DNA of 64,000 nucleotides, taken from positions 1 to 64,000 of the forward strand of contig JALZWN010000125.1 in NCBI GenBank assembly GCA_023300235.1, given 5' to 3'. A program made the translations under genes and the position numbers. Shown here one piece after another: positions 20,752-31,171 of this stretch (within the stretch, counting starts at the first letter, position 1; every line of letters starts with the position of its first letter). The notes below the pieces were generated by a model. It had not been told where the DNA came from. It saw only the letters and a list, made by a program, of their open reading frames with translations, and did no database searches. This stretch comes from Mariniblastus sp. (GTDB lineage Bacteria; Planctomycetota; Planctomycetia; Pirellulales; Pirellulaceae).

Positions 20752-23655
20752 GTGCTTCGCGTCATTTCGTACATCCTTGCAACTGCGATTTTCACGACGC
20801 CTTGGCTCATCGGCGGAAACTGGCCCTTCACTCGATTCTCTTTGTTGGGGCTGATCACAGCCGGTTTATTCCTGACTTTCACTACCTTAATAGTTGCAAA
20901 ACCGGATAAACCGGGAGGCAACGAACCAAGAGTCGGCCTACCGCTGATTTGGTTAATACTTGTCGCGGGCTGTTTATTCACTGCCTTTCAGGCCAGCACC
21001 ACCAGCAGCTGGTTGCAGCAACAAGCTGGCGCTGCCAATCCGGCAATCTCGCTCCACCAAACCATCGATGACGAATCGCCTGAATCGCTGCCCAGAACCG
21101 AGCGTATCGGCAAGCCCATCGCGGCTAAAACGAATGAAGATATAGAATCCGATTTCGATACAGCAGCAGCAGTAGTAGAAAAATCAACCAACCGCCCCAT
21201 TTCGGTTTACCCGCCAGCCACTCGCGAAAAATTGGTGGATTTGATCTTAGCAGTCGGTGTGTTCTTGCTGGCTACCGTCGTACTCAACTGCCCGAAACGT
21301 TTGACACCAGTCCTGATCGCACTCGCTGCATCAGGAGTGGCGGTCAGCTTTGTTGGCATCTTGCAACGCCTGTCCTACAACGGAAAAGTACTCTGGCAAT
21401 ATGAACTGGTCGGCGGTGGAGCTCCATTTGGGCCGTTCGTCAACGGCAACAACGCTGCTGGATTTCTCCTGATTGGTTTTAGTGCAGCGATGTTTTTTAT
21501 CGCTCACAAACTTAACACTTGGACCTCCGAACACTCACCGGCAAGTTTATCGCTGGACGGCGGTGGCTGGGCGTCAGACACCAGCCAAGGGATTTCCTCC
21601 CGAATCATCGAAGCCGTTGCAAGAATGGAATCCCGGCACCTCTACTTCCTAGCCGCACTGACCATCATCGTCGCTGGGGTATGCACCTCGCTTTCGCGCG
21701 GCGGCATGCTAGCGCTTGCTTGCTCGGGAATACTGGGCTGCTTCTTAGTCACAAAAACGAACCGCTTGGTAGGGATCTCATTAACGTTGATCATCCTAGC
21801 TGGAGGATTAGCATTGGTGAACTACGCCGACCAATCCGATGGCATCGTTAAAGAACTCGATTCCCTAAACGACCTGTCAACCGCCGCCGGCCCCCGGATT
21901 CAGCACTGGACCGACGCGATCCCGTTTGCCAAAAACAATTGGCTACTCGGCTGCGGCAATGGAACATACCGTCTAGTCTCGCCGTCATTTGACAGTTTCT
22001 TTTCGACCAAGACCTTTGCTCATGCAGAATCCGTCTACGTCGAAACACTCGTCGAAATGGGCGTGGGCGGCTTACTATTACTAATGGCCACCCTTGTTCT
22101 TTGCATCGCAGCATCGATTAACCTGACCTATCGCAGAGACGCATTTGACCGCGCCTTGGGGACCACTGGGATCATTTGCTTGGTCGGACAAATGCTGGCT
22201 GCTGCCTTAGACTTTGGGATCTACCAACCAGCCAATGCAATCGCAATGGCAGCACTCATGGGCGGAATAGTAGGACGAGCTGCCACCTCCAAACGCAAAA
22301 GATCTTCCCAAAAAACAACGCCCGAACAACAAGACAGCAACACTCAATCACCCACTCAGAATTTTACTGCCCTTGGATTGCTATTGATGGCGACGCTAGC
22401 CGCAGGGTGGTCGAGCTATGAGTCATACGGAATCGAATCGCGACGTGCAGGCACCCGCACAGTAAGGCTGTTCAACGAACTACAAGTTCGCGGGCAAAAG
22501 GCCCCCTCGCTCAGCACGCTGGAGCTCGCCGAATCGCAGCTAAAAACCGCCGTCAATCTCCGCCCCGACGATGCCAAGGCGAATTTCTATCTCGGTGAAC
22601 TATCGGTAATGCGGTACCGCCACATCCAGACGCAGCAACTTGTTGCTGATCTCGAGACAGAGATTGCAGCACTGGAAAAGATGAAGGCGTTTGAGGATGA
22701 TGAATCCACCGGCGAAATCGTAGCCCGCCGCGAGCAGATCAAAACCCAACAAGAGTTTCTCGCAAATATCGCCAGCTCACAAATTTGGAACTCCACCGCA
22801 CTTCCAGCCCTCCACCAAACATTCCGTCGCGCCGAACGAATCAACCCGAACCACGCCCAAGAGTCCCATGCCAACCCGGACGTTCAAGCATGGCTGCAAC
22901 CAGCCTGGGCCTACTACCAGCTCTCCGAAAACCTCTGCCCGCGACTGCCCAAGACCCAAGTACGTTTAGCCATGTTAGACATATTCGTCCCCAAAACGGA
23001 CTCCGCAAACTCAAACTTCCCGCGGCTAAGCGAAAAAGAGCGTCTAGGTCTGGCACTCACTCGAGCCAACGCAAACACTCAACTGCTCTTTGACTGCGGT
23101 TTTTTGGCTCTAAATTCCGCCGACCAAAAAGAAGCGGTCCGTTTATGGTCCAAATGCCTCGCCTTTCCCCACCGACAGGCCACCGAAAAAGCAATTATTG
23201 AGCTTTGCCAAGCAGAATTGCCCATGCGACTGTTTTTTGAGGAAGTCCTTCCGCAGGACCCCTACAGCCTAACCTACTATATGCAGAAATATTTTGAGCC
23301 GGGGCAGCGAAGTGTTCCCATGCAGTTGCTTGCCAACCATACTATGCTAGTTATCAACCGACAGACTGAACCGGATTCACTAGAGCGATTTTTGCTGCTT
23401 GCCGAAGTGGCTTTTCTAAACCAAGATTATCAGACGGCAGCCAAAACCTACGCTCAAGTCGAAAAAATTGACTCTAAGCCAACCGCCGAAACGTTCCGCT
23501 ACCATTTCGCATTGTCCTTATTTCACTCGAAGCAATACGATGAAGCGATGCGAAACGTGAAAATTTGCGAACTTCAGCATTACGAGCCTCGCAAAGTTAA
23601 AAAGCTGTTAAAACAAATTCAACGAGAACGCTCCATTAAATTACGTTCTCGTTAA
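20752..23655 (+). CDS. O-antigen ligase/polymerase (Wzy_C-like) with C-terminal TPR-like region
   Basis: Polytopic N-half with GAPFGPFVNGNNAAGFLLIG and FAHAESVYVETLVEMGVGGLLLL; soluble repeat-rich C-half. Confidence 0.8.
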   Translation: MLRVISYILATAIFTTPWLIGGNWPFTRFSLLGLITAGLFLTFTTLIVAKPDKPGGNEPRVGLPLIWLILVAGCLFTAFQASTTSSWLQQQAGAANPAISLHQTIDDESPESLPRTERIGKPIAAKTNEDIESDFDTAAAVVEKSTNRPISVYPPATREKLVDLILAVGVFLLATVVLNCPKRLTPVLIALAASGVAVSFVGILQRLSYNGKVLWQYELVGGGAPFGPFVNGNNAAGFLLIGFSAAMFFIAHKLNTWTSEHSPASLSLDGGGWASDTSQGISSRIIEAVARMESRHLYFLAALTIIVAGVCTSLSRGGMLALACSGILGCFLVTKTNRLVGISLTLIILAGGLALVNYADQSDGIVKELDSLNDLSTAAGPRIQHWTDAIPFAKNNWLLGCGNGTYRLVSPSFDSFFSTKTFAHAESVYVETLVEMGVGGLLLLMATLVLCIAASINLTYRRDAFDRALGTTGIICLVGQMLAAALDFGIYQPANAIAMAALMGGIVGRAATSKRKRSSQKTTPEQQDSNTQSPTQNFTALGLLLMATLAAGWSSYESYGIESRRAGTRTVRLFNELQVRGQKAPSLSTLELAESQLKTAVNLRPDDAKANFYLGELSVMRYRHIQTQQLVADLETEIAALEKMKAFEDDESTGEIVARREQIKTQQEFLANIASSQIWNSTALPALHQTFRRAERINPNHAQESHANPDVQAWLQPAWAYYQLSENLCPRLPKTQVRLAMLDIFVPKTDSANSNFPRLSEKERLGLALTRANANTQLLFDCGFLALNSADQKEAVRLWSKCLAFPHRQATEKAIIELCQAELPMRLFFEEVLPQDPYSLTYYMQKYFEPGQRSVPMQLLANHTMLVINRQTEPDSLERFLLLAEVAFLNQDYQTAAKTYAQVEKIDSKPTAETFRYHFALSLFHSKQYDEAMRNVKICELQHYEPRKVKKLLKQIQRERSIKLRSR

Positions 23656-23714
23656 CCACACGCCACATTTTATCGTCACCACGATACCTTATTATTCAAA
23701 GCTGGAACTTCAAA

Positions 23715-26015
23715 ATGTCATTGACCAACCACTATGACAACAAAGCCCCTCGCCCATTATCCAACCAACCGGTAAAGCGGCACGACTTCTACAACCTTGA
23801 TCTACTCGACTTGGTGCGTCGGAAAATCGGGGTGATTGCATTCTTCACACTATTAGGCATTGCTCTGTCGACGCTCTACTTCTTCAAGGCCCCCAAGACC
23901 TTCGAGTCGACCAGCAAAATCTTTGTCGACGAAAAGAACGCACCGTCCATGAACGGCACCGACCAAGGCCTGTTCATGAGCGAAGTCTCAATGGAGAACT
24001 ACCTCCAGAAACTTAAGAGCACACTGATTTTGCAACCGGCCATCGCCGGCGGCAACTTCAAGAAAATGGACACATTCGAGAAGAGCGAAGAAGACGTTGA
24101 CGCCATCTTATTCCTACTTCGTGAAGGCAAAAACTATCGAGTGACGCCAGCCGACACAAAATCTAGCTCCGGCGTAATGAAACTCGCTTTCAAAGGCCCC
24201 GATCCGGACGAGTGCAAACAGGTCCTGACATCGATCGTAACTGCATTTGAAGACCACATCCGTGACACCACCAAGAACGTTGGTGGCGAAAACGCTGACC
24301 TTGTTCAACGAGCACAAGAAAACTGGCTCGACCGACTCAACGTCGTCGAAACAGAAATCGAAGGGCTAATGGTCCGCCCTGAACTACTGAACATCGACGG
24401 GCGAATCATCAACCCGTACCAACTGCAACTCAGCTTGATGCACCAAGAACTTCACGACCTCCGCAGCCAACGAAACAAAGTACTCGCTCGTGTCGAAAGT
24501 GTAAAACAAGACCAACTCGTCGGAATCAGCTCAGAAGACCTCATCGGGCAACTGATGGCCGAAGATTCTGATGTCTCCGAAGCCGGTTATGTCCGCACAC
24601 AAGACGAACTACTACAACTAAAAATCGAAGAACAAGCGTTACTTAACAAGTACGGTGGCGACCACCCCGAACTCAGATCTGTACGACTCAAAATCGCTGC
24701 CGTAGAACAGATGCGCAGCAAAGAACTTGCCGCTATGAAAAGTGGTTCTCGACAATCCGAGTCAGCCACGAAACTCAACATCGTGGAAGAGTTCTTCCGC
24801 AAGATGGATCGTACGACCAAACTGTTAGCCGCAGAAGAAAAACAAGTCGAAACTCAGATCGCAGGCCTTCAACAGCAATCCACTTCCGTTTCAGCACTGG
24901 TTGAAAAACTAAACTCACTTCAACGCGAGCGTGAGCGACTCGAATCTGGATACCAAGCCGTTGTGGACAAGATGAGCGAAATGAGCGCTTTAAAAGAGCA
25001 CCTTTGGCGAACCACTTCGATCCTAGATCCGCCCTCCACTGCCGAAGTGGTCGCACCATCACTACCAATCAGCCTTGCCGCGGGCCTATTCCTTGGTGGC
25101 CTCGCAGGCCTTGCCTTCGCAGGCTTCAAAGACATGGCTGAAAAAACCTTCCGATCATCCGATGCGGTTGGCGAAGTTCTGAACACGCGGGTCATTGGAC
25201 ACGTGAGCTTCTTTGAAAAATCAAGAAACAAAAAGCGAAACGCCAAGTACCCCAACGCCCAACCAGAAATCATCACGCTGCATGCCCCGGCCTCGCAAGC
25301 CAGCGAATCCTATCGTGCAATTCGAACCGCGTTGTTCTTCAAAGCTCGTGAAACCAATGCCAAGATCATTCAGATCACCAGCCCTGCCCCCGGCGACGGC
25401 AAATCAACCACGACCGCAAACCTTGCAACCACGATGGCTCAAGCCGGTAGTCGAGTACTACTGCTTGACGCTGACATGCGAAAGCCGACTCAGCACAAAC
25501 TGTTCGGCTTAGACAACCAAGCTGGCCTTAGCTCGATCATGACCGGCAGCGCCGAACTGAAAGAAGTCGAAAACGAAATCATCCCCGGCTACCTATCAGT
25601 CGTTACCGCGGGCCCCATTCCTGGCAACCCTGCAGAACTGCTCACCTCTGCTCGCTTCGCAGACATATTAGCTGAATATCGCAAGAGCTTCGACTACGTG
25701 TTGATTGACACCCCTCCAATGCTGGCCGTGACCGACCCAAGCATTGTTTGTGCGCATGCTGATTTGATCTACATGGTTATGCGAATTCGCAAAGGCGTTC
25801 GTACGAACTCAACCCGAGCCAAAGAGACGATTGACTCGATGGGCATCGAATTGGGCGGTATTGTCATCAACGGCCTTCGTCGCCGTGACCAAAAAGCCTA
25901 CGCTTACTCCGGCCAGTACGGCTATGGTGCAAATACCTACGGGCAAACCGGCAAAGCAATTGCCCAAGCTGAAAAACCCTCACGAAAAGGAAAAAGATCG
26001 CCCATCAAACAGTAG
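23715..26015 (+). CDS. Polysaccharide biosynthesis tyrosine autokinase (Wzc/BY-kinase)
   Basis: Wzz domain N-term; Walker A SPAPGDGKSTTTANLA; LLLDADMRKPTQHKLFGL; Tyr-rich C-term KAYAYSGQYGYGANTYGQ. Confidence 0.95.
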   Translation: MSLTNHYDNKAPRPLSNQPVKRHDFYNLDLLDLVRRKIGVIAFFTLLGIALSTLYFFKAPKTFESTSKIFVDEKNAPSMNGTDQGLFMSEVSMENYLQKLKSTLILQPAIAGGNFKKMDTFEKSEEDVDAILFLLREGKNYRVTPADTKSSSGVMKLAFKGPDPDECKQVLTSIVTAFEDHIRDTTKNVGGENADLVQRAQENWLDRLNVVETEIEGLMVRPELLNIDGRIINPYQLQLSLMHQELHDLRSQRNKVLARVESVKQDQLVGISSEDLIGQLMAEDSDVSEAGYVRTQDELLQLKIEEQALLNKYGGDHPELRSVRLKIAAVEQMRSKELAAMKSGSRQSESATKLNIVEEFFRKMDRTTKLLAAEEKQVETQIAGLQQQSTSVSALVEKLNSLQRERERLESGYQAVVDKMSEMSALKEHLWRTTSILDPPSTAEVVAPSLPISLAAGLFLGGLAGLAFAGFKDMAEKTFRSSDAVGEVLNTRVIGHVSFFEKSRNKKRNAKYPNAQPEIITLHAPASQASESYRAIRTALFFKARETNAKIIQITSPAPGDGKSTTTANLATTMAQAGSRVLLLDADMRKPTQHKLFGLDNQAGLSSIMTGSAELKEVENEIIPGYLSVVTAGPIPGNPAELLTSARFADILAEYRKSFDYVLIDTPPMLAVTDPSIVCAHADLIYMVMRIRKGVRTNSTRAKETIDSMGIELGGIVINGLRRRDQKAYAYSGQYGYGANTYGQTGKAIAQAEKPSRKGKRSPIKQ

Positions 26016-26152
26016 CGACGTTGGCGGGAGGGGTCTCGAAGACACGGCAACTTTAAAGTAATCTTTCGTGCGTGTCATTCAATTGGAGACACCGGTTGTG
26101 TATTTTTCACAACCGGTATTCCATAGCCTCTTTGCCCCCACCACCAACAACA

Positions 26153-27484
26153 ATGCCCTCAGATCACTGCGACCTGCTACTTAAATCAATCCAAGACAAA
26201 TCCTGCAACGTCGGCATCATCGGCCTAGGCTACGTCGGTCTACCGCTGATCGACGCCTACATCAAAGCAGGATTTTCTGCGATCGGATTTGATGTCGACC
26301 AGAAAAAAGTCGACTCGCTGCTATCTGGCAACAGCTACATCGCCCACATCGAACACACGACCATCGCTGGCTGGCTCGAACAAAAACGTTTTGACGCCAC
26401 CATCGACATGTCCCGCCTTAGCGAAGCCGATGTCATCCTGATCTGCGTCCCCACCCCACTCTCGGACAGTCGTGACCCCGACTTGAAGTACGTGGAAATG
26501 ACCACGCAAGCAATCGCCAAGTCGTTACGACCCGGGCAGATGATTGTCCTAGAATCGACCACCTACCCTGGCACCACCAAAGATGTCTTGCTGCCCATTC
26601 TGCAAGAATCAGGCCTCACCGCCGGCGAAGATTTCTTCCTCGCCTACAGCCCTGAACGCGAAGACCCTGGCAATCCCGACTTCACCGCCGGCACGATCCC
26701 CAAAGTCGTCGGGGGCCTCGAACCCGACAGCCTGAAACTGGCCACATTGTTCTATGAACAAGCCATCACCCAAGTCGTGCCAGTCAACAGTTGCGAAGCC
26801 GCCGAGGCTTGCAAGATTTTGGAAAACACCTACCGCAGCGTCAACATCGCAATGGTCAACGAGCTAAAAGTCTTGTTCCAAAAAATTGGCATCAACATTT
26901 GGGAAGTTATCGACGCAGCCAAAACCAAACCGTTTGGCTTTCAAGCGTTTTACCCCGGCCCCGGCTTAGGCGGACACTGCATTCCGATCGATCCGTTTTA
27001 CCTCAGCTGGGTCGCTCGCAAACACGAGATGCCCACCAAGTTCATCGAACTCGCCGGCGAGATCAACACCAGCATGCCGCTGTATGTAGTTCATCGTTTG
27101 GCTGAAGCGTTGAACCAATTAGGCAAACCGATCCGCGGCAGCAAGATCGGAATCTTTGGCGTCGCCTACAAAAAAGACGTCGATGATCCGCGAGAAAGCC
27201 CATCGTTCAAACTGATGGAACTGCTAAGCGAACGAGGAGCCGATCTGAGCTACTGCGACCCTCACATCCCCAAGCTCCCAAAGATGCGCAGCTTCGACGT
27301 CCCCGAACTTGAGCACTGCCCTGCCACCGCCGAGTACGTTAGCTCACTCGATTGCGTCCTAATCTCGACGGACCATTCGGCTTTTGACTGGGACCAGATC
27401 GTGAAAAACGCGAAACTGATCGTCGACACGCGAAACGCAACCAAAGCCGTGACAGAAGGTCGCGAAAAAATCCACATGGCGTAA
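26153..27484 (+). CDS. Nucleotide-sugar dehydrogenase (UDP-N-acetylglucosamine 6-dehydrogenase/WbpA-like)
   Basis: NVGIIGLGYVGLPLIDAYIKAGFSAIGFDVD; VPTPLSDSRDPDL; YPGPGLGGHCIPIDPFYLSW; ATG at 26153 chosen as start. Confidence 0.95.
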   Translation: MPSDHCDLLLKSIQDKSCNVGIIGLGYVGLPLIDAYIKAGFSAIGFDVDQKKVDSLLSGNSYIAHIEHTTIAGWLEQKRFDATIDMSRLSEADVILICVPTPLSDSRDPDLKYVEMTTQAIAKSLRPGQMIVLESTTYPGTTKDVLLPILQESGLTAGEDFFLAYSPEREDPGNPDFTAGTIPKVVGGLEPDSLKLATLFYEQAITQVVPVNSCEAAEACKILENTYRSVNIAMVNELKVLFQKIGINIWEVIDAAKTKPFGFQAFYPGPGLGGHCIPIDPFYLSWVARKHEMPTKFIELAGEINTSMPLYVVHRLAEALNQLGKPIRGSKIGIFGVAYKKDVDDPRESPSFKLMELLSERGADLSYCDPHIPKLPKMRSFDVPELEHCPATAEYVSSLDCVLISTDHSAFDWDQIVKNAKLIVDTRNATKAVTEGREKIHMA

Positions 27485-27610
27485 ATGTGCTGGCAAAAGT
27501 GTCCGGCTAGCAGATCTCCAGCAAATTGGACCTGACTGGCCTACAAACGCCAGCCAGTCTAAAATCATGCCGACCGCTTCACGTCCACTTCAATCATTCG
27601 ATTACTTTCC

Positions 27611-28369
27611 ATGAATATCTTCGCGTTGACTTTGCTCGCCCCTCTCGCTTTTATCAATCTCGGATACATGCTCTGGGTCGCCATACCTAGCATGATGCTG
27701 TCCAGCGGTGCAGCTTGGCTGGTCAAAACTCGATTTGCCAAGTACTCCAAAGTTCCATCCCAGCGAGGCTACACCGGCCAACAAGCAGCCCAAGCACTCT
27801 TGGACGCAGCCGGTATAAGTGACGTGCAAGTCGTACGAGTCGACGGTTCATTGACCGACCACTACAACCCACGCACAAAGAAACTCGCCCTTTCAACACC
27901 GGTCTTTGACAAAACATCGATCGCCGCCATCGGCGTAGCGACCCACGAAGCTGGCCACGCAATCCAACACGCCACCGGCTACTACCCGCTCAAATGGCGC
28001 AGTGCAGTTGTTCCCGCTGCAAACCTTGGCACTCGCTTCGGCACCTGGGGCATGATGATCGGCATCATGCTCTCCAGTGCAGGACAAATCGCGGGCCCAT
28101 TTGGCAAGTACATCTTCATCGGCGGAGCAATCGCGTTTTCTTTGTTCCTTTTTTTCCAGCTCATAACACTACCCGTTGAATTCAACGCCAGCGCTCGAGC
28201 CAAACAATTGGTTGTCGAAGCAGGCATCGTACTGCCTCAAGAACGTACCGGCATCGACAAAGTTCTCAACGCTGCCGCGATGACCTACGTCGCCGCCTTC
28301 GTTTCATCGCTACTAACTCTACTGTACTTCCTGCACAAAGCCGGGCTCCTTGGCGGACGCCGCAACTAG
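27611..28369 (+). CDS. Zinc metallopeptidase (YugP family membrane protease)
   Basis: AIGVATHEAGHAIQHATGYYPLKWRSAVVPAANLGTRFG (HExxH-type HEAGH). Confidence 0.93.
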   Translation: MNIFALTLLAPLAFINLGYMLWVAIPSMMLSSGAAWLVKTRFAKYSKVPSQRGYTGQQAAQALLDAAGISDVQVVRVDGSLTDHYNPRTKKLALSTPVFDKTSIAAIGVATHEAGHAIQHATGYYPLKWRSAVVPAANLGTRFGTWGMMIGIMLSSAGQIAGPFGKYIFIGGAIAFSLFLFFQLITLPVEFNASARAKQLVVEAGIVLPQERTGIDKVLNAAAMTYVAAFVSSLLTLLYFLHKAGLLGGRRN

Positions 28370-28401
28370 CGATGGAAGCACACAGCCTTAGCAAGGATCC
28401 T

Positions 28402-28468
28402 GTGGTGCTGGTGCTTCCAACCTGTCATGCTCACGCAGACAGACTCGAAGCACCAGCACCACTTTTTT
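28402..28468 (+). terminator. Terminator-like 16-bp perfect stem plus T6
   Basis: GTGGTGCTGGTGCTTC ... GAAGCACCAGCACCAC TTTTTT. Confidence 0.8.
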
Positions 28469-28510
28469 AGCTTCGCTGAAGCATTCCTAAATCAACAAAC
28501 TTGGCTACGA

Positions 28511-30622
28511 CTATCCCAAAGCCTTAACCGTCGCACCACCAACCGTCGCACCACCAACCGTCGCACCACCAACCGCCGCACCACCAACCAACACGACCGG
28601 AATCAACTTCGCCGCGGAATCAATATCGCCCAGCGGAATAACTCCCGACTTCCAGTGCCCTTCCCGAGTGCAAACCAACGGCATGGCCTCAAGCCCCGAG
28701 CCAACCTCTCGCCACTGCTTCGCCGTAAAGATCCGAAACTGCCCCACCACACCGCCAGCCAACCGTTTAGCCAATGCCAGTGAGACATGGCCCATCGTGG
28801 TTCGCGGATTCAGCTCAACCATCGGCTTAATCTTCAACTCTCCCGTAACATCTCGATAAACCATCGCATCGACCCCAAACGGACTCGACAACTGCGATGC
28901 GATTCCACTTCGTACCAATCGCTGATCCAGCCAATCCGAAACCTGCCTTACCTTCTTCGCTTTATCGGCCAAGAAAAATCGCTTCACGTCGGAGTCACAG
29001 CCAAACAGCGATTTACCCAAAACGCTGCCAAGGTACTTCCGCCCCGGCCCGATCAACTGCTGGCTCCAGTCCAACAAGTTGCCCTGGCTGTCCCATAAAA
29101 TTGAAAAATCCATCAGCCGATCCAGTTCAGGCTCGACAACTGCGCAAGCCCCGCCCTCAAACAACACCGTCAACTCTGCCAGCTCTCGGTCACGCAATCT
29201 CCCGCCGACCGGCCACCGCTTTTGCCCTCGCCCCGAAGCCGACAAATCTGGCTTGAGAATCAGATGCCCAAACCCACGCGACTCAAAATCAGACCTCGCC
29301 TCCTCGAACTGCTCTACCGATTCAACCACCAGCCCAACCACGTCCGGGCTGCAGAGAAATTCCAGTCGTTCATCATCAGACAACTGATTGCAATCAGACA
29401 ACCATTCGATCAAACGCTTCGTCGACCAAGACTTACGAAAAAGCAACCCATCGCGATCCTGCCAGGTCGGCAGCTCATGCTTCAGACCAACCGCAAACTC
29501 TCGCACCACCTCCACCGCGGCAGGCGTCCACGCCCATGGCGCCGCGTCGTGCAGATTTCTTTCGGCCAAAATCTGGGCCTGCCCCATCGGCACAAACTCT
29601 GGCAACTCAAACCCCGCGTCCATCAACCGCTTCTTCAAGCGATTCGAAGGCAAACGTTGGACCAACAATAAATCATCCGGCTTGGTCAGCGACAACATCA
29701 CCAACCCTAGATCCGCCGTCAGCATCTGCGTCAGCGATTTCGTTTTTTGATCGACACTGCCCGCCACATCCGACTCAGCCCCCGCATCAAACCAACGAAC
29801 CGAAACCGCTCGCCCGCGAGACTTTCGAAACACCTCAATCGCATCAACAAACGGCTCCGTCAACCCAGCCCGCAACCGACCATCGCGATTGAAATCAATC
29901 TTCGGTGCCCGCCCCCGTTGCGGCGACATTGGAAACTCAAGCGATGTCTCATACGCTTCCCAATCGCTTTGCTCGGGATCCTTCCACTGCCGAAACCAAT
30001 GCAACCCATGTTGCACGTGCCCAATCTCATCCTCATAAATTTGTTGCAAGATACTCGCCGTCGCATCATCGCCGATCCGCCGGAACACTTTTGCAAAATG
30101 CTGACTGTAATCTAAATTCGCTTGCTCAAACGTCAGGCTCAACCGCGACACAAAATCCATCGGCGACTGCATCGGCGCAACGACCTGCCAAAACTGACCG
30201 CTCACGGGATACTCCCCAAACTCCACACCGCATTCGCGCATCCGATCGATGTACATTTGCGTGTGAGCCTGCTCCTCCTGCAGCGTCACCAACACCCCTT
30301 GCCGAAACGCATGCGGCGCATCGGGAAACTTCAACAACACCAACGCCATCAACTCAGTCGCCAACAGCTCATGGTTAGCCAAAAAGTGCAACAGCTTACC
30401 GCGTTCAGCTTCGTTTTCGAGATTGTCATCACGCGGCCGAGTCACCCCAACTTGGCCGGACATCCGCATCTCCAACCCATGCGGCCGCCCCGGCGCAGCG
30501 ATCGCGCCGAATGGTTTTCGATGCTTTCGATTGGGGTCGATCGAGAGTCTACCGGGAGCCGCCAGCTTTTCAGCCAACGTTTTCCCGAAAACAATCTGCT
30601 CGGCGAATTCTGTAATGTTCAT
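28511..30622 (-). CDS. DUF455 (ferritin-like) domain fused to an ATP-grasp-like domain
   Basis: N-half LHFLANHELLATELMALVLLKF...LQEEQAHTQMYIDRM...EDEIGHVQHGLHWFRQWK (ferritin-like E/H residues); C-half HLILKPDLSASGRGQKRW and VELNPRTTMGHVSLALA. Confidence 0.8.
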   Translation of the reverse strand: MNITEFAEQIVFGKTLAEKLAAPGRLSIDPNRKHRKPFGAIAAPGRPHGLEMRMSGQVGVTRPRDDNLENEAERGKLLHFLANHELLATELMALVLLKFPDAPHAFRQGVLVTLQEEQAHTQMYIDRMRECGVEFGEYPVSGQFWQVVAPMQSPMDFVSRLSLTFEQANLDYSQHFAKVFRRIGDDATASILQQIYEDEIGHVQHGLHWFRQWKDPEQSDWEAYETSLEFPMSPQRGRAPKIDFNRDGRLRAGLTEPFVDAIEVFRKSRGRAVSVRWFDAGAESDVAGSVDQKTKSLTQMLTADLGLVMLSLTKPDDLLLVQRLPSNRLKKRLMDAGFELPEFVPMGQAQILAERNLHDAAPWAWTPAAVEVVREFAVGLKHELPTWQDRDGLLFRKSWSTKRLIEWLSDCNQLSDDERLEFLCSPDVVGLVVESVEQFEEARSDFESRGFGHLILKPDLSASGRGQKRWPVGGRLRDRELAELTVLFEGGACAVVEPELDRLMDFSILWDSQGNLLDWSQQLIGPGRKYLGSVLGKSLFGCDSDVKRFFLADKAKKVRQVSDWLDQRLVRSGIASQLSSPFGVDAMVYRDVTGELKIKPMVELNPRTTMGHVSLALAKRLAGGVVGQFRIFTAKQWREVGSGLEAMPLVCTREGHWKSGVIPLGDIDSAAKLIPVVLVGGAAVGGATVGGATVGGATVKALG
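28526..28589 (-). repeat. 15-bp tandem repeat, about 4 copies, in frame at the 3' end of the DUF455/ATP-grasp CDS
   Basis: AACCGTCGCACCACC x3 plus one variant; encodes VGGAA/VGGAT repeats at the C-terminus. Confidence 0.95.
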
Positions 30623-30656
30623 GATTCAACTCTCGCGGTCAACGACGACACTGCTT

Positions 30657-30719
30657 CCAACTAAACCGACCAACTAAACCGACCAACTAAACCGACCAAC
30701 TAAACCGACCAACTAAACC
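30657..30719. repeat. 13-bp tandem repeat, nearly 5 copies
   Basis: (CTAAACCGACCAA)n between the 30713-31171 and 28511-30622 genes. Confidence 0.95.
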
Positions 30720-31171
30720 CTTAGCGCCGCATATCCGTACACGATCGTGTGGTACGCAAAAACCAAAGTCAACCCGTGAAATCCGAGCCTCAAAAACCAG
30801 TTACGTAAATACTCTTCGGCATCAAAAACAAACAATTGAATCCACAATCGTATTCCCCAAAACACGGCGATGTAACCGCAAATGCTACGAGCCAGCACCG
30901 TCCCTGAAACTAATTCGTCTGCCAGCAACAGACTTGCCAACGCAAACGCAACGATATTCAACACGATATAACCGCCAGCGGTCCAAATCCAATGTTGCAG
31001 TAGTCGATTGAGCTTTGGCAGTTCTTCTTTGAACTTCATTTCGTTGGGCACCTGAGCACTTCCCAACAAAGTCGCTAAGTGCAAGCAACCACCCACGATA
31101 ATCAGAGTTTTCAACATTTCGGGCCCCTCACAACTTTTAAAAAAACATCGAACTGCTAATCCAGCAGCCAA
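30713..31171 (-). CDS. Hypothetical small polytopic membrane protein
   Basis: Hydrophobic segments; 16-nt overlap with the upstream MBOAT gene. Confidence 0.65.
   Translation of the reverse strand: MAAGLAVRCFFKSCEGPEMLKTLIIVGGCLHLATLLGSAQVPNEMKFKEELPKLNRLLQHWIWTAGGYIVLNIVAFALASLLLADELVSGTVLARSICGYIAVFWGIRLWIQLFVFDAEEYLRNWFLRLGFHGLTLVFAYHTIVYGYAALRV

Noticed and set aside
29222-30664. Several plus-strand ORFs (e.g. 29222-29671, 30122-30664)
   Set aside because: Antisense to the strongly supported DUF455/ATP-grasp gene; Pro/Arg-rich low-complexity translations typical of shadow ORFs
28526-30719. Possible CRISPR-like arrays (15-bp and 13-bp tandem repeats)
   Set aside because: Units are contiguous with no spacers and no cas genes are in the window
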